NCBI GenBank assembly: GCA_028284005.1
Contig: JANQSO010000008.1
Location: forward strand, 62,001 to 126,000
Source: Flavobacteriaceae bacterium
Lineage (GTDB): Bacteria; Bacteroidota; Bacteroidia; Flavobacteriales; Flavobacteriaceae
Direction: 5' to 3'
DNA length: 64,000 nucleotides
The translations under genes were made by a program, and so were the position numbers. Shown here in pieces: positions 26,565 to 35,972 of the stretch; position 1 is the stretch's first letter, and each line of letters begins with the position of its first letter. The notes beneath the pieces are model-generated. The model had not been told where the DNA came from. It did not search any database and worked only from the letters and a program-made list of their open reading frames with translations.

Positions 26565-29396
26565 ATGGTAAAAAGTAACGATTTTATTGAAGTTCTTGGG
26601 GCTAGGGTACATAATTTAAAAGACATAGATGTTCGTATCCCCAGGGAGCAACTGGTAGTAATTACAGGACTTTCGGGTAGTGGAAAATCCTCACTGGCCT
26701 TTGATACCATTTATGCCGAAGGACAACGGCGCTATATTGAAACTTTTTCAGCTTATGCACGCCAGTTTTTAGGTAGCCTGGAGCGTCCGGATGTCGATAA
26801 GATCGAAGGTTTGTCTCCTGTCATCGCAATTGAACAGAAAACAACCAGTCGCAGTCCGCGTTCTACAGTAGGCACCATTACAGAGATCTACGATTTCCTA
26901 CGGCTCTTCTACGCGCGTGCCAGTGATGCATACAGTTATAATACCGGTGAAAAAATGATAAGCTACAGTGATGAACAGATCAAGCAGCTTATCATCAACG
27001 ATTTCAACAATAAAAAAGTAAGTGTACTTGCACCCATAGTTCGTTCCCGTAAAGGACATTACCGTGAATTATTTGAACAGATCGCCAAACAAGGTTTTTT
27101 AAAGGTACGTGTGGATGGTGAAGTAATGGACCTGGTCAAAGGGATGAAAATTGACCGTTATAAAACGCATGATATTGAAATCGTTATAGACCGCCTAAAG
27201 ATCTCTGAAGAAAACGATACGGACAAACGTCTTTCCGAAACGATCGTTACGGCGATGTACCACGGTGATGATGTGCTCATGGTATTGGATAATGAAACAA
27301 ACGAAGTTCGTTATTTTAGCCGGTCCCTCATGTGCCCGTCCAGTGGTATCTCCTACCCCAATCCGGAACCCAACAACTTCTCTTTTAATTCTCCAAAAGG
27401 AATGTGTTCGCATTGTAAAGGACTGGGGCAACTGCATGAAGTTAACCTCGATAAAATAGTACCTAACAAAAAATTGTCCATCAAACAAGGTGCTTTGGCC
27501 CCTCACGGGCCACAAAAAAGCAATTGGGTCTTTAAACAGTTAGAACTTATTGCAGAAAGGTATGGTTTTAAGCTAAGCGATCCTTTTGAAACTATTCCGC
27601 AGGAAGCAAAGGATATCATTTTTTACGGCGGAAATGAAAAATTTGATATTGAATCTAAAACCCTGGGGATCACCAGAACTTACAAAATAGACTTTGAAGG
27701 TGTGGCCACTTTTCTGCAAAATACGTTTGAAGCGAATGAATCAAGGTCGCTACAGCGGTGGGCAAAAGAATACATGGACAAGATTTCCTGCCCGGAGTGT
27801 GAAGGTTCCCGCCTAAGGAAAGAATCACTTAATTTCAAAATAAACGGTAAAAATATTGCCGAACTCGCGCATATGGATGTGGTCGAGTTGGCAGATTGGT
27901 TTGCTAATCTGGAAAAGGACCTTTCTGAAACTCAAATAAAAATTGCTTCCGAGATCATTAAAGAGGTACGTTCCAGGCTTCAGTTTTTAGTGGATGTTGG
28001 CCTAACATATCTTGCTTTGGACAGGAGCTCAAAATCGCTTTCGGGAGGAGAGGCACAGCGTATCAGGCTTGCAACTCAAATTGGTTCGCAATTGGTAGGT
28101 GTGCTTTATATCCTGGATGAACCAAGTATAGGCCTCCACCAAAGGGATAACGAAAAACTGATCCATTCATTGATTCAGTTGAAAAAAATCGGTAATTCAA
28201 TTATTGTAGTTGAACATGACAAAGATATGATCGAGCATGCAGACTATGTGATAGATATTGGCCCGGCGGCGGGAAGGCATGGCGGGGAAATCGTTTCGGA
28301 AGGTGCTCCTTTAATTATAAAAGAGCATCATACGCTCACTGCAGATTACCTAAACGGCACCAAAGAAATAGAAATTCCTAAAAAAAGAAGAAAAGGAAAT
28401 GGCAAAGTATTAACCCTTAGCGGCGCTACCGGGAATAACCTAAAGAATGTTTCGGTTACTTTCCCGCTAGGAACAATGATCGGGGTGACCGGTGTTTCCG
28501 GGAGTGGTAAATCCACATTGATCAATGAAACGCTCTACCCTATCTTAAATGCCCATTTTTTTAATGGTGTAAAAAAGCCTATGCCCTATAAAAAAATTGA
28601 CGGGCTAAAACATATTGATAAAGTTATAGACATTAATCAATCTCCTATTGGACGTACTCCACGCTCCAATCCGGCTACCTACACAGGCGTATTCTCTGAA
28701 ATAAGGAACCTCTTTGCCAAAGTACCGGAAGCTATGATCCGTGGTTATAAGCCGGGACGTTTTAGTTTCAATGTAGCGGGTGGCCGCTGTGAGACCTGTA
28801 AAGGAGGAGGATTGCGTGTCATCGAAATGAATTTCCTTCCGGATGTCTATGTAGAATGTGAAACCTGCCAGGGAAAACGTTTTAACCGGGAAACCCTGGA
28901 AATTCGTTACAAAGGAAAATCTATTTACGATGTTCTGGAAATGACCATTAACGAAGCTTGTGATTTCTTTGAACCGATCCCAAAAATCTACCGGAAACTA
29001 AAAACCATTAAAGATGTTGGTTTGGGGTATATTACCTTAGGACAACAATCCACAACCCTTTCCGGAGGAGAAGCACAACGAATCAAGCTAGCTACAGAGC
29101 TCTCTAAAAGAGATACGGGGAATACATTCTACATTCTGGATGAACCTACCACCGGACTGCATTTTGAAGACATTCGTGTCTTGCTGCTGGTACTCACTAA
29201 GCTGGTAAATAAAGGAAATACCGTTGTGATCATTGAGCACAATCTGGATGTAATTAAAACCGTTGACCACATTATAGATATAGGCCCCGAAGGAGGGAAA
29301 AAGGGAGGTAAGATTATGGCACTGGGCACTCCGGAAGAACTTATAAAAGATAAAAAAAGCTATACGGCGAGTTTTCTTAAAAAAGAACTACATTAG
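26565..29396 (+). CDS. uvrA: Excinuclease ABC subunit A
   Basis: A 943-residue UvrA, the damage-recognition ATPase of nucleotide excision repair. It has two ABC ATPase halves: Walker [15 protein letters not shown] near residue 35 and [17 protein letters not shown] near 645, and ABC signatures [17 protein letters not shown] and [17 protein letters not shown]. Zinc-binding CPECEG and [14 protein letters not shown] cysteine sets are intact. The ATG at 26565 (MVKSNDF) is preferred because the TTG nine bases upstream lies inside a perfect TACCTTTG promoter box. uvrB and uvrC are not in the window. Confidence 0.97.
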   Translation: MVKSNDFIEVLGARVHNLKDIDVRIPREQLVVITGLSGSGKSSLAFDTIYAEGQRRYIETFSAYARQFLGSLERPDVDKIEGLSPVIAIEQKTTSRSPRSTVGTITEIYDFLRLFYARASDAYSYNTGEKMISYSDEQIKQLIINDFNNKKVSVLAPIVRSRKGHYRELFEQIAKQGFLKVRVDGEVMDLVKGMKIDRYKTHDIEIVIDRLKISEENDTDKRLSETIVTAMYHGDDVLMVLDNETNEVRYFSRSLMCPSSGISYPNPEPNNFSFNSPKGMCSHCKGLGQLHEVNLDKIVPNKKLSIKQGALAPHGPQKSNWVFKQLELIAERYGFKLSDPFETIPQEAKDIIFYGGNEKFDIESKTLGITRTYKIDFEGVATFLQNTFEANESRSLQRWAKEYMDKISCPECEGSRLRKESLNFKINGKNIAELAHMDVVELADWFANLEKDLSETQIKIASEIIKEVRSRLQFLVDVGLTYLALDRSSKSLSGGEAQRIRLATQIGSQLVGVLYILDEPSIGLHQRDNEKLIHSLIQLKKIGNSIIVVEHDKDMIEHADYVIDIGPAAGRHGGEIVSEGAPLIIKEHHTLTADYLNGTKEIEIPKKRRKGNGKVLTLSGATGNNLKNVSVTFPLGTMIGVTGVSGSGKSTLINETLYPILNAHFFNGVKKPMPYKKIDGLKHIDKVIDINQSPIGRTPRSNPATYTGVFSEIRNLFAKVPEAMIRGYKPGRFSFNVAGGRCETCKGGGLRVIEMNFLPDVYVECETCQGKRFNRETLEIRYKGKSIYDVLEMTINEACDFFEPIPKIYRKLKTIKDVGLGYITLGQQSTTLSGGEAQRIKLATELSKRDTGNTFYILDEPTTGLHFEDIRVLLLVLTKLVNKGNTVVIIEHNLDVIKTVDHIIDIGPEGGKKGGKIMALGTPEELIKDKKSYTASFLKKELH

Positions 29397-29479
29397 CCTT
29401 GTAATCTATGTACATTAGGGTAATCTGGCCTTTAACTGTTCATAAGATATACTTTTAACTGAAGAATGAAGATTAATTG

Positions 29480-30169
29480 ATGAGAAACGAAAGTACACCC
29501 AAGAATTGGAATGAAGTAAAGACAAATGACTCCTGGGCGATCTTTAAGATCATGGGAGAGTTTGTGAACGGATACGAAAAAATGAGTCGAATCGGCCCTT
29601 GCGTATCCATTTTTGGTTCTGCACGAACCAAACCTGACAATAAATACTACAAACTGGCAGAGCGCATTGCAAAAAAAATAACTGAAAACGGTTATGGAGT
29701 TATTACCGGCGGTGGGCCGGGAATTATGGAAGCCGGAAATAAAGGAGCCCATCTGGCAGGAGGGACATCTGTAGGATTAAATATCACGCTTCCGTTCGAA
29801 CAACATGACAATCCGTATATAGATAGTGATAAAAGTATAGATTTTGACTACTTCTTTGTACGTAAGGTAATGTTCGTGAAATATTCCCAGGGGTTTGTTG
29901 TGATGCCCGGCGGATTTGGAACACTGGATGAATTTTTTGAAGCTTTCACATTGATACAAACACATAAGATCGATGAGTTTCCACTCATCCTGGTTGGAAC
30001 TAAATTTTGGTCCGGCCTGATGGATTGGGTGAAGGACGTGCTCTTAGAGCAAAATGGAAATATTAGTCCGGAAGACCTGGACCTGGTACATATTGTTGAT
30101 ACTGAAGATGAGGTATTGAAGATACTGAATGATTTCTACGATAAATTTAATCTAAGTCCTAACTTTTAA
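29480..30169 (+). CDS. LOG-family (TIGR00730) Rossmann-fold nucleoside monophosphate phosphoribohydrolase
   Basis: A 229-residue LOG-family protein. The signature motifs are GGGPGIMEAGNKGA and PGGFGTLDEFFE, which bind and cleave nucleoside 5'-monophosphates at the N-glycosidic bond. LOG enzymes were named for cytokinin release in plants; many bacterial members act on AMP or other nucleotides. A TTG lies three bases before the ATG at 29480; the ATG is the simpler choice. It follows uvrA by 83 bases on the same strand. The physiological substrate is uncertain. Confidence 0.9.
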   Translation: MRNESTPKNWNEVKTNDSWAIFKIMGEFVNGYEKMSRIGPCVSIFGSARTKPDNKYYKLAERIAKKITENGYGVITGGGPGIMEAGNKGAHLAGGTSVGLNITLPFEQHDNPYIDSDKSIDFDYFFVRKVMFVKYSQGFVVMPGGFGTLDEFFEAFTLIQTHKIDEFPLILVGTKFWSGLMDWVKDVLLEQNGNISPEDLDLVHIVDTEDEVLKILNDFYDKFNLSPNF

Positions 30170-30242
30170 TCTTATTGTATCCCCCGTAGTATGTATAAAA
30201 TAACACCTACTTCCTCCTAACATAAAAAAATCAATAGAATTC

Positions 30243-33056
30243 TTGAAAGCAAGTAGGATTATCATATATATCATTCTTTTTTATACTGCATCCATGGGTG
30301 CACAGCATGATATCACTATTGATGCAACTCTTAAGCCCGCAAAGAAAGAGATAAATATTACGCAGCAAATCACGTATAAAAACATCTCTGCAATTACTTT
30401 AAACGAACTTTATTTGAACGATTGGGCAAATAGCTTCTCGAGTAAAACAACCCCTCTTGCCAAACGTTTTGCTGAGAATTACGATAGCTCATTTCATTTC
30501 GAAAATAAAAAAAAGAGAGGTAGAACAACTATATACAGCATTACAAACCGCCAATCCTTACCATTAGAATGGCAACGCGGAGATGTGGCAGATATCATCA
30601 AAGTGGTTTTAGATGAACCTCTTCAGCCCGGTGAAAGCTATACCCTGAATCTTCAATACACTGTAAAGGTTCCAAATGACCGATTTACAAGATATGGAGT
30701 ATCCAGAACTAATGATTTCAAATTGAGGTATTGGTACATATCTCCGGCTGTTTTTGATGGAAAATGGCATGCCTACAGTAATAAAAATACCGAGGACCTA
30801 TTTTTATTGCCTTCCAACTTCTCCATAAAAGTTCATACACCCAAGCAATACAGGGTCATTTCAGATTTTGATGTCGTAACCGAAGAAATTTCAGAAAGCA
30901 ATAAAACAACACAGTTAATCGGTAAGGAACGTGTTGGAGCCATCCTTCATTTGGAAAGAATTAGATCGTTTGAATCGATTGAAACCGATAAGGTAGAGGT
31001 CATTACCAATATTCAGGGGAAAAAGGTTACCCCGGTAATACGTGCGCTTGTAATAGACAGAATTGTACATTTTCTAAATGATAGATTAGGCCCCTACCCT
31101 TTTAAGAAAATGGTCATTAGTGAAGCCGACTATAGAAATAACCCTGTTTATGGCCTAAATCAATTACCGGATTTTATCAGTCCGTTTCCGGATGGTTTTG
31201 AATATGATATGGAACAACTCAAAACCATAAGCCGAAATTATTTAAAGAACACACTTCCTCTACACCCCAGGGAAGATTACTGGCTTACAGGCGCGTTACA
31301 GATCTATTTAATGATGGAGTATGTAGATACCTATTATCCAAAGATGAAGATCATAGGGAACCTGAGCAATTTCTGGGTAATACGGTGGTCACATGCTTCC
31401 AAATTAGAGTTCAATGACCAATATCCGTTGCTATATCTTAATATGGCACGCAATAATTTGAACCAGTCATTAACAACCCCAAAAGATTCATTGGTAAAGT
31501 TCAATAAGAACATTGCCAGTGATTATTATGCCGGAGATGGCCTCGAATACCTTTCGGATTATTTGGGAAAAGAAACCCTAGGCGCCAGTATCAAACAATT
31601 CTATACCGAAAAGAAATTACAGAAAGTAGCTTCTTCAGATTTCGAAGATATTTTATCTCAAAATACAACAGCCCCCGTCAATTGGTTCTTTGACGACTAT
31701 GTTAATTCTGAAACCACCATAGATTTCAAAATAAAAAAAGTAAAAAAAGTAGGTGATTCTTTAGAAGTGGTTGTAAAAAACCTTCGCAACAATACCATGC
31801 CGGTTTCATTATACGGAATCAATAAGGACAGTATTATCTTTAAGCAATGGCTGCCTCCAATAGATTCGGCCGTCACAACTACAGTTTCGGCAAAAAATGT
31901 TCGAAAACTTGCACTTAATTATGAAGCGAAAATACCGGAATACAATCAGCGAAACAATTATAAGAATGTAACCGGCCTACTCAACAGGCCAATACAGTTC
32001 AGGCTCTTTCAGGATGTGGGCGACCCAAAATATAATCAACTGTTCTTTATGCCTGTATTTCAGTACAATCTATACGACGGATTCTCGCTTGGCCCCAAAT
32101 TATATAACAAGACAGTCCTCCCAAAGGCATTTCACTACAACCTATCGCCCCAATACGGATTTCGCTCTAAAACATTGATAGGAAGTGGCTCCCTTATGTA
32201 TACCCAAAACTTCAAAGACAACTCCCTCTATGCAATGCGCTATGGAATTGCCGGTAGCTATTATTCTTTCGATAAAGATTTGTTCTATAAGCGATTAAGT
32301 CCGTATATGACTTTTGCCTTCCGAAATAAGGACCTTCGCGATAACAAGAAGCAATTTATTAATTTAAGGAGCGTGAATATATACCGGGATGAAGACCCGG
32401 ACAAGCCTAATGAAACACCAAATTACAGTGTATTCAATGCCCAATATGTCTATTCGGACCGTAACCTTATTGATTATTTCAGAGGTATCGCAGATTATCA
32501 GATTTCCGATAAATTCAGTAAGATCTCTACAACACTCGAATACCGGAAATTATTCTTAAACAACCGTCAATTGAACCTGCGGTTATTTGCCGGATTATTT
32601 GTTTTTAATGACACACGAGAAGATGAGGACTTTTTCAGTTTTGCTCTGGACAGGCCCACAGATTACCTGTTGGACTACAACTACTATGGAATAAGCGAGG
32701 ATACCGGTTTGTTTAGCCAGCAGCTTATCATTGCGGAAGGCGGTTTTAAATCCAAACTGGACCCCCCTTTTGCCAATAGCTGGATCACAACCCTTAATGC
32801 CAGTACTAATATCTGGAAATGGATCTATGCATACGGAGATGTAGGGCTTGTACATAACAAAAACAGAGGAACCCACTGCGTATATGATACCGGAGTGCGC
32901 GCCAGTCTTGTAGCAGACTATTTCGAATTATATTTTCCACTATATTCTAACCTTGGCTGGGAACCCGGTTTGGGTAATTACAGCCAGAGAATCCGTTTTA
33001 TTGTTACCCTGGACCTTAAAACTTTGTTAGGCCTCTTTACCCGTGAATGGTACTAA
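30243..33056 (+). CDS. M1-peptidase-like protein lacking the catalytic motif, fused to an outer-membrane barrel
   Basis: A 937-residue exported protein. Residues 1-20 form a signal peptide, which requires the TTG start at 30243 because the next Met (residue 18) would remove it. Residues 22-240 look like the N-terminal beta domain of M1 aminopeptidases. In residues 270-480, where M1 enzymes have GxMEN, HExxH and a later Glu in WLNEG, this protein has NPVYGLNQLP, a segment with no HExxH, and DYWLTGALQIY. From about 590 the sequence is barrel-like (RPIQFRLFQDVGDPKYNQLFF to KTLLGLFTREWY). It is probably a non-enzymatic outer-membrane protein built on an M1 scaffold. Function unknown. Confidence 0.82.
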   Translation: MKASRIIIYIILFYTASMGAQHDITIDATLKPAKKEINITQQITYKNISAITLNELYLNDWANSFSSKTTPLAKRFAENYDSSFHFENKKKRGRTTIYSITNRQSLPLEWQRGDVADIIKVVLDEPLQPGESYTLNLQYTVKVPNDRFTRYGVSRTNDFKLRYWYISPAVFDGKWHAYSNKNTEDLFLLPSNFSIKVHTPKQYRVISDFDVVTEEISESNKTTQLIGKERVGAILHLERIRSFESIETDKVEVITNIQGKKVTPVIRALVIDRIVHFLNDRLGPYPFKKMVISEADYRNNPVYGLNQLPDFISPFPDGFEYDMEQLKTISRNYLKNTLPLHPREDYWLTGALQIYLMMEYVDTYYPKMKIIGNLSNFWVIRWSHASKLEFNDQYPLLYLNMARNNLNQSLTTPKDSLVKFNKNIASDYYAGDGLEYLSDYLGKETLGASIKQFYTEKKLQKVASSDFEDILSQNTTAPVNWFFDDYVNSETTIDFKIKKVKKVGDSLEVVVKNLRNNTMPVSLYGINKDSIIFKQWLPPIDSAVTTTVSAKNVRKLALNYEAKIPEYNQRNNYKNVTGLLNRPIQFRLFQDVGDPKYNQLFFMPVFQYNLYDGFSLGPKLYNKTVLPKAFHYNLSPQYGFRSKTLIGSGSLMYTQNFKDNSLYAMRYGIAGSYYSFDKDLFYKRLSPYMTFAFRNKDLRDNKKQFINLRSVNIYRDEDPDKPNETPNYSVFNAQYVYSDRNLIDYFRGIADYQISDKFSKISTTLEYRKLFLNNRQLNLRLFAGLFVFNDTREDEDFFSFALDRPTDYLLDYNYYGISEDTGLFSQQLIIAEGGFKSKLDPPFANSWITTLNASTNIWKWIYAYGDVGLVHNKNRGTHCVYDTGVRASLVADYFELYFPLYSNLGWEPGLGNYSQRIRFIVTLDLKTLLGLFTREWY

Positions 33057-33065
33057 AATGCACTT

Positions 33066-33293
33066 ATGAGTTTACTTAGGAATTGGCGTATTATAGTTTT
33101 ACTTTGCCTTACACTGGGGTTAGCTCCCTTTTTTCCCGAACCGCATTTATGGGGAAAGGTCAAATGGATAGCAGGAGGAGCCAAAGGCATGAGTCTAACA
33201 GACTGGTTTGATGTTTTATTACACGGATTCCCGTTTGTTCTTCTTATTAGATTATTGGTCCTTAACTTATTTCTGAAAAAGAGAAAAAATTAA
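33066..33293 (+). CDS. Small two-helix membrane protein
   Basis: A 75-residue protein with hydrophobic helices at about 8-24 and 50-69, separated by EPHLWGKVKWIAGGAKGMSLTDWFDVLLHG. Similar small flavobacterial proteins with HxWGKxxWxxGG and DWFDVLLHG are known as conserved proteins, sometimes mislabelled RND transporter. The gene starts 9 bases after the M1/barrel gene and so is probably co-transcribed with it. The ATG at 33066 gives a sensible start. Function unknown. Confidence 0.75.
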   Translation: MSLLRNWRIIVLLCLTLGLAPFFPEPHLWGKVKWIAGGAKGMSLTDWFDVLLHGFPFVLLIRLLVLNLFLKKRKN

Positions 33294-33403
33294 CCTTTTT
33301 AATAGCCAAAATTCTTCCTTTAGGGTATTTACATGTAATACATAAGGGTTTTTCCTTACTGTAAATCAGTTGTTTACCTAACTAATATTGAAACAGCAAC
33401 ACA

Positions 33404-33411
33404 TAGCTTTG
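33404..33411 (+). promoter_or_regulatory. -7 box TAGCTTTG for the metzincin gene
   Basis: TAGCTTTG matches TAnnTTTG, 32 bases before the ATG at 33444. No good -33 TTG lies at 19-21 bases. Confidence 0.4.
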
Positions 33412-33443
33412 TTTAAACGATTTTTTAATTAAACAGACAAACT

Positions 33444-35054
33444 ATGAAAGCAAAAAAGAAATTTAAGTATTTGTGCTACCTAAGTACAGCACTGCTTATA
33501 ATAAGCTGCTCTAAGCCGGTACTCACAGATATCGAGCCTTCAACTGCATATCCAAGGCAAATTCTCAGTACAGACGGAAGCAATCAATTTCTTTCAAGTG
33601 TTGTTTGGGATAATAATTTGAGTTCCGAAACTACATTGAAATCAAATTTTTTGTCTTCCCGCTATTTTCAACTTCCGGATGTGGCAAGTACGGGAAATCA
33701 TCCTGTAGTATTAAAGAATGGCCATGGAAAATCTGTAAATGAGATCAATGTTTCTGTTCTCTCCCCTTCCGGAACATGGCCGGCACCAAGAATTGAAGAC
33801 ATTGGAATTAACAATGTTATTAATGCCACATCTTCCGATGCGAATTTTTACATAGCAGTCTCAGCTGCAAATGCAGATGCCGACGCAGTTATACAAGTTG
33901 GAGGTGTTGATATTACAACGATCTTCGTGTCTGCAATTCCATCAGATTTTCTGGAAAATCATATTCCTGCTACCTATGGATATCCAATATATCATTACAC
34001 ACTATTGGTGGGAATATTGGAGAATCAGGCATGGAACAGTACAATTCAAGTAACAGTAAAAAATCACGATGCGGCAACATCGCCTTCAAAACAATATAAG
34101 TTTGCAACATCACTGGCTACTTTAGATAGTGACAATGATGGATTATTAGATGAGTGGGAAAAAAATGGCTATACAGTGGGAGGCACAACCATAGACCTAA
34201 AAGCAATGGGTTGTGACCCCAAACGAAAAGATGTTTTGGTAGAAGTAGATTGGATTTCTGCTGCAGCGCCGGATGGTACCATCTGGGCCACGATTGAAGA
34301 TGTCTTTGAAGAAGCACCTATACTAAACCCTGATGGAAGTAGTGGTATTTCAATGCACCTGGACAGAGGCCAGGGAGGAGCGTTTACCAATGGCGGAACT
34401 ATTCTAACCAATCATACCACTATGGATTTTGGGTCAAGTACCACTCCGGGTTACGTAGATTTTTACACCTACAAGAACAATAGTGCGAACTTTGACCCCA
34501 ACAGAAAGGATATTTTCCACTATGGTATCTTTGGACGAGCAAGGCCAAATGGTAGTTCTGGCCGTGGAGAAGTATTTGGAAATGATTTCATGGTTACATT
34601 CTTTAATTTTACAGGAGCAAATGCTTTTTCTATTCCAAGAAACCAAATAGGAACGTTTGTACATGAGTTTGGACACAATATCAACCTCTGCCACGGAGGA
34701 GCTTGTGTAACACCTACAGATTGGAACGAAACCTTTAAAGTAAATCAACCTTCCAGTATGAACTACAGGTATCAATTTCCGGCCGTTTCCGACGACTGTG
34801 ACCTAACTTCAGATAACGTATTTGGATTCTCTCGGGGAATGTTGGCAACACTCAATGAAACCAATGTCAACGAAGCAAATGGTATTTGCGACAATAATGC
34901 TCTGGATTTTAATGGTAATGGTGCAACCAATAATGTTGGCGCCATCAACTTAAATGGAGATGGAAATACAACCGATATATCGATAGATTATAACGAATGG
35001 GGTGCCATTAGGTTGGATTTCACAGCTACGGACAGTTCTTGGAATAATAATTGA
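33444..35054 (+). CDS. Metzincin-type zinc metalloprotease lipoprotein
   Basis: A 536-residue lipoprotein (LIISC, Cys22). Residues 30-225 are beta-rich and Ser/Thr/Asn-rich. Residues 228-239 (DSDNDGLLDEWE) form a calcium-binding loop of the thrombospondin-3/EF-hand type. Residues 255-460 are the protease domain with HEFGHNINLCHGG (His407, Glu408, His411, His417) and a Met-turn Met439 in SSMNYRY, the two hallmarks of metzincins. The C-terminus has Asp/Asn-rich repeats (LDFNGNGATNN, LNGDGNTTD) that may bind more calcium. Substrate and exact family are unknown. A secreted 250-residue protein follows after 22 bases. Confidence 0.85.
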   Translation: MKAKKKFKYLCYLSTALLIISCSKPVLTDIEPSTAYPRQILSTDGSNQFLSSVVWDNNLSSETTLKSNFLSSRYFQLPDVASTGNHPVVLKNGHGKSVNEINVSVLSPSGTWPAPRIEDIGINNVINATSSDANFYIAVSAANADADAVIQVGGVDITTIFVSAIPSDFLENHIPATYGYPIYHYTLLVGILENQAWNSTIQVTVKNHDAATSPSKQYKFATSLATLDSDNDGLLDEWEKNGYTVGGTTIDLKAMGCDPKRKDVLVEVDWISAAAPDGTIWATIEDVFEEAPILNPDGSSGISMHLDRGQGGAFTNGGTILTNHTTMDFGSSTTPGYVDFYTYKNNSANFDPNRKDIFHYGIFGRARPNGSSGRGEVFGNDFMVTFFNFTGANAFSIPRNQIGTFVHEFGHNINLCHGGACVTPTDWNETFKVNQPSSMNYRYQFPAVSDDCDLTSDNVFGFSRGMLATLNETNVNEANGICDNNALDFNGNGATNNVGAINLNGDGNTTDISIDYNEWGAIRLDFTATDSSWNNN

Positions 35055-35076
35055 TAATTAATTTAAAGATTTTAAA

Positions 35077-35829
35077 ATGAAAAATATATATAAAATAACG
35101 TTCCTATTCTTAAGTGCACTACTACATACAGTAGCAATAGCGCAAGATAACAGAGAGATATTTGAAGGAAAAGTAAATGAGGCTCCATTGAATTCTGTAT
35201 TAAAAGCGGTTACCTATAACGGAAGTGGCAAACCTGGAGAACAAACTATTAGCTCAGATGTTTTTGACATGAATGTTTTTAATGCCGAAAATGAAACATT
35301 TACAGGTACCAAAACTTTTGAAGGAAACCTGTCCTATATTAGAGAAGGCTTACTTCAATTGACTACTTCTCAAGAAGAGGCCATGTATATTTCGTATGCA
35401 TTTCCCAGGGATCATAAACTTGATCAGGGATACGCTATAGAAGGTGCTGTACTAAAAGTTAGCAACTTAAGTGATCCCGGAAACTCTGTTAAAGAGATCG
35501 TACTAAGAAACCCGGAATCCCTTGAAGTAGCTTTTCTGTGGAAATCTTTACATGAGCCCATAGCATTTGAATCTTCGGAAAGTATTCTGCTTTTCCAGGA
35601 TAGCCTGGATATGGAAAAAGTAGAAAAAGGGTATCATCCCGCTACTTTGAACCTGAAAGCAGGAGGTGAAACTATTCCGCTAAAAGCTGGAGAATCCAAA
35701 ACCTTTAAGCACAATGGCCAAGACTATACGTGTTATGTTCAGGAAAGTACTTTCCTGAAAGCAGAGGACGATGGAGGATGCAGTGGTTCATCATATATCT
35801 TAAGGGCATTTATCATCAAAAAGCAATAG
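35077..35829 (+). CDS. Secreted protein of unknown function, paired with the metzincin
   Basis: A 250-residue protein with a clear signal peptide ending TVAIAQ at about residue 22. The rest is predicted beta-rich, with two late cysteines (DYTCYVQES and DGGCSGSSY) that could form a disulfide. No family was recognised. It lies 22 bases after the metzincin and ahead of a strong terminator, so the two form a two-gene unit. A role as substrate, inhibitor or accessory of the protease is possible but rests only on position. Confidence 0.75.
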   Translation: MKNIYKITFLFLSALLHTVAIAQDNREIFEGKVNEAPLNSVLKAVTYNGSGKPGEQTISSDVFDMNVFNAENETFTGTKTFEGNLSYIREGLLQLTTSQEEAMYISYAFPRDHKLDQGYAIEGAVLKVSNLSDPGNSVKEIVLRNPESLEVAFLWKSLHEPIAFESSESILLFQDSLDMEKVEKGYHPATLNLKAGGETIPLKAGESKTFKHNGQDYTCYVQESTFLKAEDDGGCSGSSYILRAFIIKKQ

Positions 35830-35848
35830 CCTGTTAAAGACTCTTATC

Positions 35849-35883
35849 AAAAAAGCCTTAGCAATTTCTGTTAAGGCTTTTTT
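35849..35883 (+). terminator. Strong rho-independent terminator
   Basis: A perfect 12-base-pair stem (AAAAAAGCCTTA, 35849-35860, with its complement at 35872-35883) closes an 11-base loop. A and T runs at the ends make it usable on both strands. It ends the metzincin transcript. Confidence 0.9.
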
Positions 35884-35926
35884 GGTATTTGATTTGCGAA
35901 ATTGAAAATATGTCTGCTAATTCAAA

Positions 35927-35957
35927 TTGTAAAACACGTGCTTTTTCGCTACTTTTG
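35927..35957 (+). promoter_or_regulatory. Promoter of the E1 dehydrogenase gene (TTG-N20-TACTTTTG)
   Basis: TTG at 35927-35929 and TACTTTTG at 35950-35957 are 20 bases apart, an exact Bacteroidota promoter. The ATG follows at 35973. Confidence 0.75.
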
Positions 35958-35972
35958 TAGCCCTAATAAAAA

